Positions 1 through 6,108 of a stretch of 7,054 nucleotides of DNA are shown one piece after another. The stretch comes from Gallionellaceae bacterium (GTDB taxonomy: Bacteria > Pseudomonadota > Gammaproteobacteria > Burkholderiales > Gallionellaceae). Made by a program: the position numbers and the translations under genes. The first letter of the stretch is position 1. Every line of letters starts with the position of its first letter. The notes under the pieces are model-generated. The model was given only the letters and a program-made list of their open reading frames with translations. It was not told the DNA's origin and ran no database searches. Where the stretch lies: the NCBI GenBank assembly GCA_030646595.1, contig JAUSKS010000320.1, forward strand, positions 1 to 7,054. The letters are read 5' to 3'.

Positions 1-1
1 G

Positions 2-1762
2 CTTGATCTCGATCAGGCTTATCCTGAATTGGTCAGCCAACCGCTCCTGGTTAACGGCCAGCTCTCGACCTCGGATAACCCCAACCGCTATAAACAGCAT
101 GGCTTTCATTTCAATGCCGATAACTGCATTGGCTGTCATGCCTGCGAATCCGCCTGCTCCGAAAAAAATAATTTACCGCCGCATCTGGCATTCCGAAAAG
201 TCGGCTACGTCGAGGGCGGTTCCTATCCCGATGTGCTGCGCATGAATGTATCCATGGCCTGCAACCACTGCGAAGACCCGGTCTGCCTCAAGGCTTGCCC
301 GACGCGCGCTTACACCAAATACGCCGAGTGGGGCGCGGTGATACAAGACCCGGATATTTGCTTCGGCTGCGGCTACTGTACCTGGGCTTGTCCGTACAAC
401 GCGCCGCAACTTGACCCGGTAAAAGGCCAAGTCGAAAAATGCAATATGTGCGTGGATAGGTTAGAGCAAAACCTGAAGCCCGCCTGTGTCGCAGCCTGCC
501 TCGGTAATGCGCTGGAATTCGGCGTGATGGAAGAGCTGCCCAAGGGACGCGAACAGATCAAGCTCAGCATACCGGGCTTCCCCGACCCATCTATTTCGCG
601 CCCCAACATCCGCTTCCAGCAAAAGCGCTCGATGCCGGATGATTTCCGCCGCACCGATGGTGTGCCCATTCATTATCAACGTGACGAACAAGGCAAAAAA
701 ACTTTCAAAACCAAAGTGCGCAACAGCGGCAAGAAACGCGAATGGGGATTCGACAAACTGAGTTCGCGCGAAAACCCATTGGTGCTGTTTACCCTGGCCT
801 CGCAATTTGTAGCTGGCGCATTTTTATTGTTGATGGTTTTGCCGAAATTATCATCTGCGGGCGCTGCGATGTCAGCCACTGCCCACCCCATGGCCTGGAG
901 CAGCGTACTGTTCGGCTTGCTGGCAATCCAAGCGCTGGCTTTGTTTAGCTCCGCCTCGCATTTGGGCAAGCCGCGTTATTTTTACCGTGGCTTTAATAAC
1001 CTGCGCCACTCCTGGCTCAGCCGCGAAGCTGCAGCCTTGAGCGCATTCTTCGGGCTGTTGTGTGGCTATATTTTTGTAACAACCTTTCCGATATTGACCT
1101 CGTGGCTGCCTGAGTCACTCGCCGCTTTATTACCCGGCTTGACTAGCGTCGGTGCTGTGGTCTCCGGCCCCTTGGCGATATATTGCATGGTGCGTATCTA
1201 CCGCATCAAAGCGCGACCATTCTGGGATCACTGGCATTCTGGCGGCGCATTCTTTGCCACTCTGTTGATCCTGTCCAGCCTGACCTTGGGTCTGGTATTC
1301 GGCACAGCCGAGTGGCTGTCTGGAAATAGTGCTGGTGAATTATTGCGTCTGCTCAGCTGGCCGCTGCTGGCTGGCTTAGCGCTGCAAGGCGTGGCACTAG
1401 CCGCGCATCTGCACGATATGGAAAAGCGTGGCGCCGAGGCCGATGTATCACGCATGCAGATGCTGACTACCTATGGCAAAACCTACGGTGCGCGCTGGAT
1501 CAGCTTCGCTGTACTGCTTGGTGTAGCGTTACTGATGAATGTGTGGTTGCCGTCTGATGGTTGGCTGCTGCTGCTCTGGGCTGCATTGAGCGGCTTGGCG
1601 CTGGTGCATGAAATCATCGGGCGCGCCTTGTTCTACGTATTGGTTACCCCGACCACCATGCCGGGTGCATTTTTCTGGAACAACAAATATTTCGAGAACC
1701 ATGCGCGCAAGACCGGACTGGCGAACATGCCGCAGGTTGGCGTAGTGCCGGATTGTCACTGA
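2..1762 (+). CDS. Fused DmsB-DmsC-type iron-sulfur / membrane-anchor subunit of a molybdoenzyme (5' partial)
   Basis: This is the electron-transfer and anchor part of a complex iron-sulfur molybdoenzyme of the DMSO reductase family, moving electrons between the quinone pool and a catalytic molybdopterin subunit. The frame is open to the left edge, so the true start lies outside; a TTG at 29 is only an internal codon. Numbering from that TTG, residues 33-157 hold four cysteine groups (C33/36/39/43, C78/81/86/90, C111/114/117/121, C138/141/153/157), enough for four [4Fe-4S] clusters. The string CNHCEDPVC matches DmsB. A charged linker (about 170-248) leads to a DmsC-like domain with about eight hydrophobic helices, including the signature HLGKPRYF and SWLSREAA (311-334). 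DmsB and DmsC are usually separate proteins. The physiological substrate (DMSO, a sulfur oxyanion, or sulfite oxidation in a SoeABC-like enzyme) cannot be told without the catalytic subunit, which should lie upstream. No terminator is visible after the stop. Confidence 0.9.
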   Translation, partial: LDLDQAYPELVSQPLLVNGQLSTSDNPNRYKQHGFHFNADNCIGCHACESACSEKNNLPPHLAFRKVGYVEGGSYPDVLRMNVSMACNHCEDPVCLKACPTRAYTKYAEWGAVIQDPDICFGCGYCTWACPYNAPQLDPVKGQVEKCNMCVDRLEQNLKPACVAACLGNALEFGVMEELPKGREQIKLSIPGFPDPSISRPNIRFQQKRSMPDDFRRTDGVPIHYQRDEQGKKTFKTKVRNSGKKREWGFDKLSSRENPLVLFTLASQFVAGAFLLLMVLPKLSSAGAAMSATAHPMAWSSVLFGLLAIQALALFSSASHLGKPRYFYRGFNNLRHSWLSREAAALSAFFGLLCGYIFVTTFPILTSWLPESLAALLPGLTSVGAVVSGPLAIYCMVRIYRIKARPFWDHWHSGGAFFATLLILSSLTLGLVFGTAEWLSGNSAGELLRLLSWPLLAGLALQGVALAAHLHDMEKRGAEADVSRMQMLTTYGKTYGARWISFAVLLGVALLMNVWLPSDGWLLLLWAALSGLALVHEIIGRALFYVLVTPTTMPGAFFWNNKYFENHARKTGLANMPQVGVVPDCH

Positions 1763-2095
1763 TTCAGGAGTGGCTGCACCCGCGATAGCTGGCCTAATTC
1801 AATCTCTATTTCTAAGGTAACGTGACAAGGAACGTGATTTATCTCGAAGCGGTTCTTTGGACATTCCCCTGAAAATAGTCTTCCAACGTTGACGTAAAAT
1901 TAACATTACTTTGATAGGAAGATGTCGCTGTCAAGGCTGGAATCCCACGTCTTGCACATATGGGATAAATTATGAGCATGCTGCGCCTGCGGTATACTGC
2001 CATTCAGGTTTTGTCACCCGCCTTTAATGCTAAACTTCTAACCACTGAATAGCGCAGTAACGAAATATAGTGATAGAAGAAAGAACCATCGACAA
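1763..2095. other. Intergenic spacer between the respiratory gene and the AbiEii-like gene
   Basis: No gene-sized ORF fits here and no hairpin terminator follows the respiratory gene. A TATACT box at 1993-1998, with a poor -35 (TTATGA at 1970-1975, 17-bp spacing), could be the promoter of the toxin gene about 95 bp downstream; this is weak. Two tiny ORFs with an ATGA overlap (1922-1975 and 1972-2052; 17 and 26 codons) are visible but resemble nothing known to me. AACGTGA occurs twice, 12 bp apart, at 1819-1825 and 1831-1837. Confidence 0.4.
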
Positions 2096-2989
2096 ATGAA
2101 ATCATCGGCAGTCAGTGAATTACCACTACTGGAGCAAATAAAACGAGTCGGCGTAATGGCGATGTTTGCCGATGATGAGCTTTTTGATCACCTCGTGCTT
2201 AAAGGTGGTAACGCACTGGATTTAATTCATCGACTCAGCTCTCGGGCTTCAGTTGATCTTGATTTTTCAATGCAGCATGATTTCCCGGAAGGAGTTGAAT
2301 CGTTTTGTGGGCGTGTGGAACGCACCCTTATTAAAACATATCGTCAACACGGGTATGAAGTCTTTGACGTAAAAATGGAGGAAAAGCCCAAGACCATGTC
2401 CGAGGATATGGGTGACTTCTGGGGTGGCTACGCTGTCGAGTTTAAATTGATTGAGTCCGATAAGTTTGAGAAGTTATCTGGGAATATTGCGGAACTCCGA
2501 AAATATGCGCTCAAAATTGGTCAAGGCCAAAAATTCCTCATTGACATAAGTCGATTCGAATACACATTGGGCAAGCAGGAAGCCGATCTTGATGGTTACC
2601 GCATTTACGTTTACTCACCTCAAATGATCGTATGTGAAAAACTGCGTGCCATTTGTCAACAGATGCCCGAGTATGGCCCAGTGATAAAACGAGCGCGGGC
2701 AGGAAGCCCGCGCGCACGAGATTTCCTGGATATTCACATTTTGGTTGACGCCTTAAAGTTGGATATTTCGACCGATGAAAACAAGTTTTTACTTACCGAG
2801 ATATTTAAGGCAAAGAGGGTGCCGCTGCCCTTCCTTGGTTTGATCAAGAACTATCGAGAATTTCATAAGCTCGATTTTCCAGCAGTAACTGCTACAGTAA
2901 AGGTTGGGATGAAAATTGAGCCGTTCGATTTCTATTTTGACTTCGTGCTGAATCAGGTTGATCAGTTAGAAGCCCTTTGGTATGTGTAG
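2096..2989 (+). CDS. AbiEii/AbiGii-family nucleotidyltransferase toxin
   Basis: The 297-residue product belongs to the AbiEii/AbiGii toxin family (PF08843), DNA-polymerase-beta-like nucleotidyltransferases. Known members are the toxic half of type IV toxin-antitoxin / abortive-infection systems and some modify tRNA. Visible motifs are KGGNALDL at 36-43, followed by RxSxDxDFS at 50-58 with the two metal-binding aspartates D54 and D56; EKLRAI at 181-186; and RARDFLDI at 206-213 with the late conserved Asp pair. All expected catalytic residues are present, so the protein looks active. The ATG at 2096 lies just upstream of the conserved region, but the Shine-Dalgarno signal is weak (a purine-rich GAAGAAAGAA stretch). 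Unlike classical abiE operons, no antitoxin gene lies upstream. The AbiEi-like partner is on the opposite strand and overlaps the last 24 bp. Base composition is AT-richer than the respiratory gene to the left, consistent with acquisition by transfer. Activity as a toxin is inferred from the family. Confidence 0.88.
   Translation: MKSSAVSELPLLEQIKRVGVMAMFADDELFDHLVLKGGNALDLIHRLSSRASVDLDFSMQHDFPEGVESFCGRVERTLIKTYRQHGYEVFDVKMEEKPKTMSEDMGDFWGGYAVEFKLIESDKFEKLSGNIAELRKYALKIGQGQKFLIDISRFEYTLGKQEADLDGYRIYVYSPQMIVCEKLRAICQQMPEYGPVIKRARAGSPRARDFLDIHILVDALKLDISTDENKFLLTEIFKAKRVPLPFLGLIKNYREFHKLDFPAVTATVKVGMKIEPFDFYFDFVLNQVDQLEALWYV
2693..2713. repeat. GC-rich hairpin inside the toxin gene
   Basis: GCGCGGGC and GCCCGCGC are perfect 8-bp arms around a 5-base loop. 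The element lies in the coding sequence just before the RARDFLDI motif and would be a stable mRNA stem in an otherwise AT-richer gene. It may be a coincidence of Arg/Ala/Pro codons. Confidence 0.6.
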
Positions 2990-3847
2990 TCGCCATTCCT
3001 TAACGTATTCTGTCTCACCCATTTGGTTTGCCAAATAGAAGTCGTACTCCATAGGAAAGCGCCGCAACAAGTCTAACGACTGAGGCTTATAGCCAGCATG
3101 CTCAAGGTAATAGCCGATAGCTTGATGATAGGGGTAACCAAAACCAATTTTCTGGAGCATTGCGGCCAATGCATTGACAGAGACTCTATCTTTTGCAAGC
3201 TGGAATGCTTTTTGTACCTCAAACACGCCGCCGGAATAAACGGGGCGTACAACAATATCAATTAGTGTTCGCTCAATATTCGTTAAGCGGACTTTAACGG
3301 CTGCATCTCCATCATAGGTAACCTGTTCGTTAACCACCCCAAGCTGATTGGTATTCATCCCGTTGACCAAGCATATGTGAACATCACCAAAATCAATTGC
3401 GTTCTGTGAAACGCGTGGCCGACGACTGAAAGCTGCATCTATTCTTCCTTGCGCAAGCGACGATTTCTGCGGACCGAGACGCTGCTCATGATTAAGGTAG
3501 ATGATTTTTGGAACCTGTTCTGTCAGTCCATGCATACGAACTGCCGTGTAGTGGCTGAAATAAGCATCTTTCTTGACGCTAAGCAGAACCTCTAGCAGAG
3601 GAACATCTCCCCAAGCGTAGCGGTGCTCGCTACGATATGGGAATGGAAATTCAAAGCGTTTAAGTTTGGCATGCTCTACAAGAAATTGGATAAAATTTTG
3701 AGTATTCGTTCGCTGCGCCAATCGCCAGAATGCTCGCTGTTTAGATAAAGCTGCTGCAATGTCTTTCTGATTCAGTACGCGCGGCATTTCCTCATCGAAG
3801 TGTTTGATGATGTCTGGTTTTGCGATCTGAATTCGTGTATTTTTCAC
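2966..3847 (-). CDS. AbiEi-type antitoxin / transcriptional regulator, convergent with the AbiEii-like gene
   Basis: I read this as an AbiEi-family antitoxin. In known AbiE systems, AbiEi has an N-terminal winged helix that represses its own promoter and a C-terminal domain needed for antitoxicity. With a GTG start at 3847 the product has 293 residues. A helix-turn-helix-like region spans about 20-70, and the AbiEi-type core follows: SHYTAVRMHGL at 98-108, PKIIYLN at 113-119 and IERTLIDIVVRP at 191-202. The ORF extends upstream to an ATG at 3904, but that would place the start nearly on the predicted transcription start and run a 29-bp palindrome through the coding region. The extra 19 residues look non-conserved and the family, as I recall it, begins near TRIxIAKPDI, so GTG is preferred. 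The Shine-Dalgarno signal is poor (GGGTAAAAAA). The gene ends inside the toxin gene on the other strand (24-bp overlap). Pairing with that toxin is inferred from family and adjacency. Confidence 0.82.
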   Translation of the reverse strand: MKNTRIQIAKPDIIKHFDEEMPRVLNQKDIAAALSKQRAFWRLAQRTNTQNFIQFLVEHAKLKRFEFPFPYRSEHRYAWGDVPLLEVLLSVKKDAYFSHYTAVRMHGLTEQVPKIIYLNHEQRLGPQKSSLAQGRIDAAFSRRPRVSQNAIDFGDVHICLVNGMNTNQLGVVNEQVTYDGDAAVKVRLTNIERTLIDIVVRPVYSGGVFEVQKAFQLAKDRVSVNALAAMLQKIGFGYPYHQAIGYYLEHAGYKPQSLDLLRRFPMEYDFYLANQMGETEYVKEWRLHIPKGF

Positions 3848-3869
3848 TTTTTTACCCGCATCAATGATG

Positions 3870-3898
3870 TGCTGTGTAGTATATATACTTACACAGCA
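3870..3898. repeat. Palindrome 1 (29 bp, one unpaired base) with AGTATATATACT core
   Basis: Arms TGCTGTGT (3870-3877) and ACACAGCA (3891-3898) flank the self-complementary 12-mer AGTATATATACT (3878-3889), with a single extra T at 3890. It lies in the presumed leader of the AbiEi-like gene, upstream of its GTG start, and could form a DNA cruciform or a leader RNA hairpin. The same core recurs in two further palindromes upstream. Confidence 0.9.
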
Positions 3899-3913
3899 TA
3901 GCATCAGAACGAG

Positions 3914-3940
3914 ACTATACCAAGAGTTTTATTTCAACAA
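3914..3940 (-). promoter_or_regulatory. Putative extended -10 promoter of the AbiEi-like gene
   Basis: On the minus strand TATAGT (3919-3914) is preceded directly by TGG, an extended -10 element. TTGTTG (3940-3935) is a possible -35 with a short 15-bp spacer. The start would fall near 3907, giving a leader of about 60 nt to the GTG start that contains the first palindrome (3870-3898). That palindrome is well placed to act as an operator or leader hairpin. Confidence 0.5.
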
Positions 3941-3946
3941 TTAGTA

Positions 3947-3984
3947 GGTTATATCTAGAAGTATATATACTTCTAGATATAACC
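3947..3984. repeat. Palindrome 2: 38-bp perfect palindrome with AGTATATATACT core
   Basis: The sequence is fully self-complementary from 3947 to 3984 with no spacer (axis between 3965 and 3966). The left arm is GGTTATATCTAGA, the core is the shared 12-mer at 3960-3971, and the right arm is the exact reverse complement of the left. It lies just upstream of the -35 of the AbiEi-like gene. A 38-bp perfect palindrome is far beyond chance and would be prone to cruciform extrusion. Confidence 0.95.
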
Positions 3985-4063
3985 ATTAAATATCAAAAAT
4001 AAACAAGTCATTATAAATAATGCTTCATAGCTTCCTCTATCGACAATGCTCATCTGAATGAAA

Positions 4064-4091
4064 TTTGATGGAGTATATATACTCCATCAAA
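4064..4091. repeat. Palindrome 3: 28-bp perfect palindrome with AGTATATATACT core
   Basis: Arms TTTGATGG and CCATCAAA flank the same 12-mer core (4072-4083), fully self-complementary with no spacer. The axis lies 112 bp from that of palindrome 2, which is 82 bp from that of palindrome 1. The arms are unrelated in sequence to those of the other two. Confidence 0.95.
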
Positions 4092-4189
4092 CGTCAATTA
4101 AATTATGCAGTACTTCATAACAACTAATTTTCGTAGCTATCCATAAGGATCAGATTGATATGCTTGGCGCAATACATGCAGTATCAGTA

Positions 4190-4939
4190 GTGTCCGGCAA
4201 TTTTGCCCTGACGGTTATATAACAAATTGATCGAGAATAGGAAACAGTGTGTTTAGTGGTGTCACCGACTTGAACGTGAATTCTCTGGGAAACTGGGTTT
4301 TTTCTCCCGTGGTTTCTCATCATGTATTCAGGCCAATTGGTGTTCGCACAACTCATGGAGCATTTACCCCTACACACTTTCCGCCGCTGTGTGCAGCGTT
4401 ACCCTTCCAAATACCCTACCAAGACTTTTTCACATCTCGATCAATTTCTCTGCATGGCCTTTGCGCAACTGACTTATCGCGAGTGCCTGCGCGACATCGA
4501 AACCTGTTTGCGCGCACATCAAGCCAAGCTCTATCACTTGGGCATCCGTGGCAACATCTCCAAGAGTACGCTGGCCGATGCCAACGAACAGCGCGACTGG
4601 CATATCTACGAGGGGTTTGCGATCAGTCTCATTCAGATCGCCAGAAATCTCTATGCCAACGACCGCTTTGCTGCGGAACTGAAACAGACGGCCTACGCAC
4701 TCGACACCACCACCATCGACCTGTGTTTGAGCGTCTTTCCCTGGGCACATTTCCGCGCCACCAAAGCCGCCGTCAAGATGCATACGCTGCTCGACCTGCG
4801 CGGCAATATCCCAACCTTCATCCATGTCAGCGACGGCAAGATGCACGAGGTCAATGTACTCGACATCCTGATCCCCGAAGCGGGCAGCTTTTACATCATG
4901 GATCGGGGCTTCCCCTCATGGCACTCGGTTAAGGATTGA
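4190..4939 (+). mobile_element. Remnant of an IS4-family insertion sequence (left part only)
   Basis: The region holds the upstream non-coding part and the 5' half of an IS4-family transposase. The left end is estimated from where AT-rich host DNA gives way to GTGTCCGGCAATTTTGCC near 4190, which carries a small inverted repeat (GGCAA / TTGCC, 4196-4207). The end was not verified. The 3' half of the transposase and the right terminal repeat are missing, so the element cannot move by itself. Homology seems to stop near 4911. Confidence 0.5.
4322..4939 (+). pseudogene. Truncated IS4-family (DUF4372-type) transposase
   Basis: The 205-residue product matches the N-terminal half of IS4-type transposases that begin with a DUF4372 domain and are normally about 370-390 residues. 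Recognisable blocks are FAQLMEHLPL (8-17), QFLCMAFAQLTYRECLRDIE (41-60), GNISKSTLADANEQRDW (77-93), YALDTTTIDLCLS with the first catalytic Asp D128, WAHFRATKAAVK (141-152), and FYIMDRGF with the second catalytic Asp D194. Family-like sequence ends right after DRGF, and nine unrelated residues lead to a stop. The C-terminal region with the catalytic Glu is absent, so this is a dead fragment, apparently cut by a deletion or another rearrangement near 4911. Confidence 0.88.
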
Positions 4940-5004
4940 GCGCCCTAAAAACGGTGGGCTGAACACCTCTAAATGGTAAGCTTTTGTTGCGACACGAACA
5001 AGCC

Positions 5005-5038
5005 CGGTAGGGTGGGCACGGTGTGCCCACGCGGTGCG
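5005..5038. repeat. REP-like inverted repeat (GTGGGCAC / GTGCCCAC)
   Basis: Perfect 8-bp arms at 5012-5019 and 5023-5030 surround a 3-base loop, preceded by GGTAGG and followed by GCGGTGCG. The wording resembles a short interspersed extragenic palindrome that I recall from many beta- and gammaproteobacterial genomes. It sits between the transposase remnant and the toxin-antitoxin array. Confidence 0.55.
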
Positions 5039-5065
5039 TAATATCCATTCTCTTCTTCAATAAAT

Positions 5066-5109
5066 AAAAAGCCACTACCTCCGGTAACCCGGATGCGGTG
5101 GCTTTTTTT
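5066..5109. terminator. Bidirectional rho-independent terminator at the end of the PIN module
   Basis: GCCAC (5071-5075) pairs with GTGGC (5098-5102), and an inner CCGG / CCGG stem (5081-5084, 5089-5092) closes a TAAC loop. Five A's on the left and seven T's on the right give a U-run in either direction. On the minus strand it follows the PIN gene stop by about 20-25 bp, so it most likely ends the antitoxin-PIN transcript. Confidence 0.8.
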
Positions 5110-5131
5110 AGCTGCTAAAGTTTTCTCTGCC

Positions 5132-5551
5132 CTATGATATTGCAATACGCTTAACCGCCTGCACCGCCGTCACAATGGGCATCCCCTGAAACTGTTTGAG
5201 CACCAGCAAATCCGCATCACCCGACACAATCAAATCAGCTTGTGCGGCCAGCGCACAAGCCAGCACCGCATCATCATCGGCATCGCGGGAAACCTGTTGC
5301 GCCAACCGGCGTGCCGTGATTGTGGTAGCCAGTCTCTGGTAATTGCGCAGCATCTGCGCGGCGGTCAGTCCAGTGGCTTGCACCTGTTTCGCCAGCTTCT
5401 TGCGCTGCAATACTTAGGCCAACTCATCAATCAATACGCGGCTGGTAAAAAGCTGGCATTCCTTCTCTCCTGCCAACTCAAGCAACCGACCCGGTGTGCC
5501 TTGCCACAGAAAGGCCGATACCAGCACATTGGTATCCACCGCCAGCCTCAT
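5132..5551 (-). pseudogene. PIN-domain toxin (VapC-like, COG1569 type) interrupted by an in-frame stop
   Basis: Starting at the ATG at 5551, the frame reads 45 residues (LAVDTNVLVSAFLWQGTPGR and onward to VLIDELA), meets a TAA at 5416-5414, then continues in the same frame for 93 residues to the real stop. The whole 139-codon frame has the size and pattern of PIN-family ribonuclease toxins: D6 in VDTNV, the acidic pair D42/E43, D92-D94 in DADDD, and D112 in VSGDADLL. The stop stands where a residue such as Glu (GAA to TAA, one base) would fit, in a DELAxVLQRKK context. The 3' part keeps a TTG codon (5410) but would lack the first catalytic Asp, so function is probably lost unless the stop is read through or is a sequencing error. 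The start overlaps the antitoxin stop as ATGA, the usual sign of translational coupling. Confidence 0.85.
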
Positions 5552-5796
5552 GCGCGCGTATCGCTCCTGCGTGACCGGCGCACTGCATTCACTTCCGCTT
5601 GAATCTCATTCATAGCCAGCGGCTTGCTGCCCGCTTTGGAGGCACGTTCTGCTCCGGCCAACAAAGCTTGTGCAGCACGACGGCGCATCGCATCCTTGAG
5701 CAAGTTAGATACAGCCTCAGGCGTCAACAACCCTGCGGCCTGCGCTTCGCGCGCCAGCCGATCCGGCAGATTCAGTTTCAGTTCTAACATCGTCAT
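5548..5796 (-). CDS. Small VapB-like antitoxin paired with the PIN toxin
   Basis: This is the 82-residue putative antitoxin of the PIN module. The N-terminus MTMLELKLNLPDRLAREAQAAGLLTPEAV... has a short strand followed by helices, like small antitoxins found beside COG1569-type PIN toxins. Residues from about 45 on form a basic/amphipathic tail (KPLAMNEIQAEVNAVRRSRR) that would wrap the toxin. The ORF is open further upstream, but an AGGAG box at 5808-5804 sits 7 nt before the ATG at 5796, which settles the start. Its stop overlaps the PIN start (ATGA). The gene is intact although its toxin is not. Its 3' part is nearly identical to a second copy at the right edge of the window (166-bp direct repeat). 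Antitoxin function and DNA binding are inferred from context. Confidence 0.75.
   Translation of the reverse strand: MTMLELKLNLPDRLAREAQAAGLLTPEAVSNLLKDAMRRRAAQALLAGAERASKAGSKPLAMNEIQAEVNAVRRSRRSDTRA
5577..5742. repeat. Direct repeat copy A (antitoxin coding sequence)
   Basis: This 166-bp stretch recurs at 6889-7054 with four mismatches (about 98% identity), offset 1312 bp, in the same orientation. It covers codons for the middle and end of the antitoxin. Similarity ends abruptly just before the AVRR/AVRH codons and runs to the window edge on the other side. Confidence 0.95.
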
Positions 5797-5946
5797 AATC
5801 AATCTCCTTTTATAGCGGCTGGCTTGCGCCATTTTCATTACGAATGCTGATTTGGTTTTGGGTTAATGCGGCCATCTTATGCCGCTGCTGCACCTTTGGC
5901 AATTCGCCTGTGCTGTGGTGAGGGCACAAGGCCTAAAGCTAAGCTC

Positions 5947-5980
5947 GCGTAGGTCGGAATAGTACAACGCCTTCCGACGA
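5947..5980. repeat. REP-like inverted repeat (GTCGGAA / TTCCGAC)
   Basis: Perfect 7-bp arms at 5953-5959 and 5972-5978 surround a 12-base loop, in the context GTAGGTCGGA...TTCCGACGA. This resembles the widespread GTAGGTCGGAT...ATCCGAC extragenic repeat that I recall from proteobacterial genomes. Confidence 0.55.
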
Positions 5981-5997
5981 ATGCTGTTCGCTCGTTT

Positions 5998-6071
5998 TCT
6001 TCTTCAAAACTCCCACCTGCCTTTGATGTTTCCGGATGCGGTGGCTTCTTCCTTAGCCGCCAGCTTTTTTT
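5998..6071. repeat. Diverged copy of the PIN-module terminator region, with a plus-strand terminator-like hairpin
   Basis: TCTTCTTCAA (5998-6007) and CCGGATGCGGTGGCTT (6032-6047) match 5051-5060 and 5089-5104 exactly and in the same order. In this copy the left stem half is altered (CCCACCT in place of GCCACTACCT). GGTGGCT (6041-6047 region) can instead pair with AGCCGCC about 8 bases further on, followed by AGC and seven T's. That reads as a terminator on the plus strand, where no gene is seen. Confidence 0.6.
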
Positions 6072-6085
6072 ATTTAGCCGTCTTT

Positions 6086-6108
6086 CCCCGGACTAAATCA
6101 ATCCGGGG
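6086..6108. repeat. Hairpin across the ORF6N gene stop codon
   Basis: CCCCGGA (6086-6092) and TCCGGGG (6102-6108) are perfect 7-bp arms around a 9-base loop that contains the TGA stop (6100-6098). No T-run follows on the minus strand, so it is more likely an mRNA 3'-end stability element or a chance structure than a complete terminator. Confidence 0.5.

Larger units (their letters stand above)
3905..4321. other. AT-rich intergenic region between the AbiEi-like gene and the transposase remnant
   Basis: About 417 bp without a convincing gene. It holds the AbiEi promoter (3914-3940), palindromes 2 and 3, a 10-bp palindrome GTTATATAAC at 4214-4223, and probably the left end of an insertion sequence from about 4190. 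The part up to about 4160 is strikingly AT-rich compared with both flanks. Confidence 0.6.
5797..6097. other. Spacer between the PIN and ORF6N modules
   Basis: About 300 bp, minus-strand upstream region of the antitoxin-PIN pair and downstream region of the ORF6N gene. It holds a Shine-Dalgarno box (5804-5808), a REP-like repeat (5947-5980), and a second, diverged copy of the terminator region (5998-6071). No strong promoter for the antitoxin was found. A plus-strand ORF crossing it (5981-6742) is a shadow of the ORF6N gene. Confidence 0.5.

Noticed and set aside
461..805. Minus-strand ORFs within the respiratory gene
   Set aside because: They are shadows of the fused DmsB-DmsC frame, which is strongly supported by its cysteine motifs and helices.
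1922..2052. Two tiny ORFs (17 and 26 codons) with an ATGA overlap
   Set aside because: They are too short to support, with no similarity I recognise; the apparent coupling is easily produced by chance.
2070..2099. GTG mini-ORF whose TGA overlaps the toxin ATG
   Set aside because: Only nine codons long and without a ribosome-binding site; it could be a leader peptide but nothing else supports it.
3848..3904. Upstream ATG as the start of the AbiEi-like gene
   Set aside because: It would place the start almost on the predicted transcription start and make palindrome 1 coding; the extra residues look unconserved, so the GTG at 3847 was preferred.
3870..4091. CRISPR array
   Set aside because: The repeats share only a 12-bp core, have unequal spacing (82 and 112 bp) and different flanks, and no cas gene is present.
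4249..4932. 227-codon plus-strand ORF overlapping the transposase
   Set aside because: It is an alternative frame of the transposase remnant, rich in Arg, His and Pro, with no recognisable domain.
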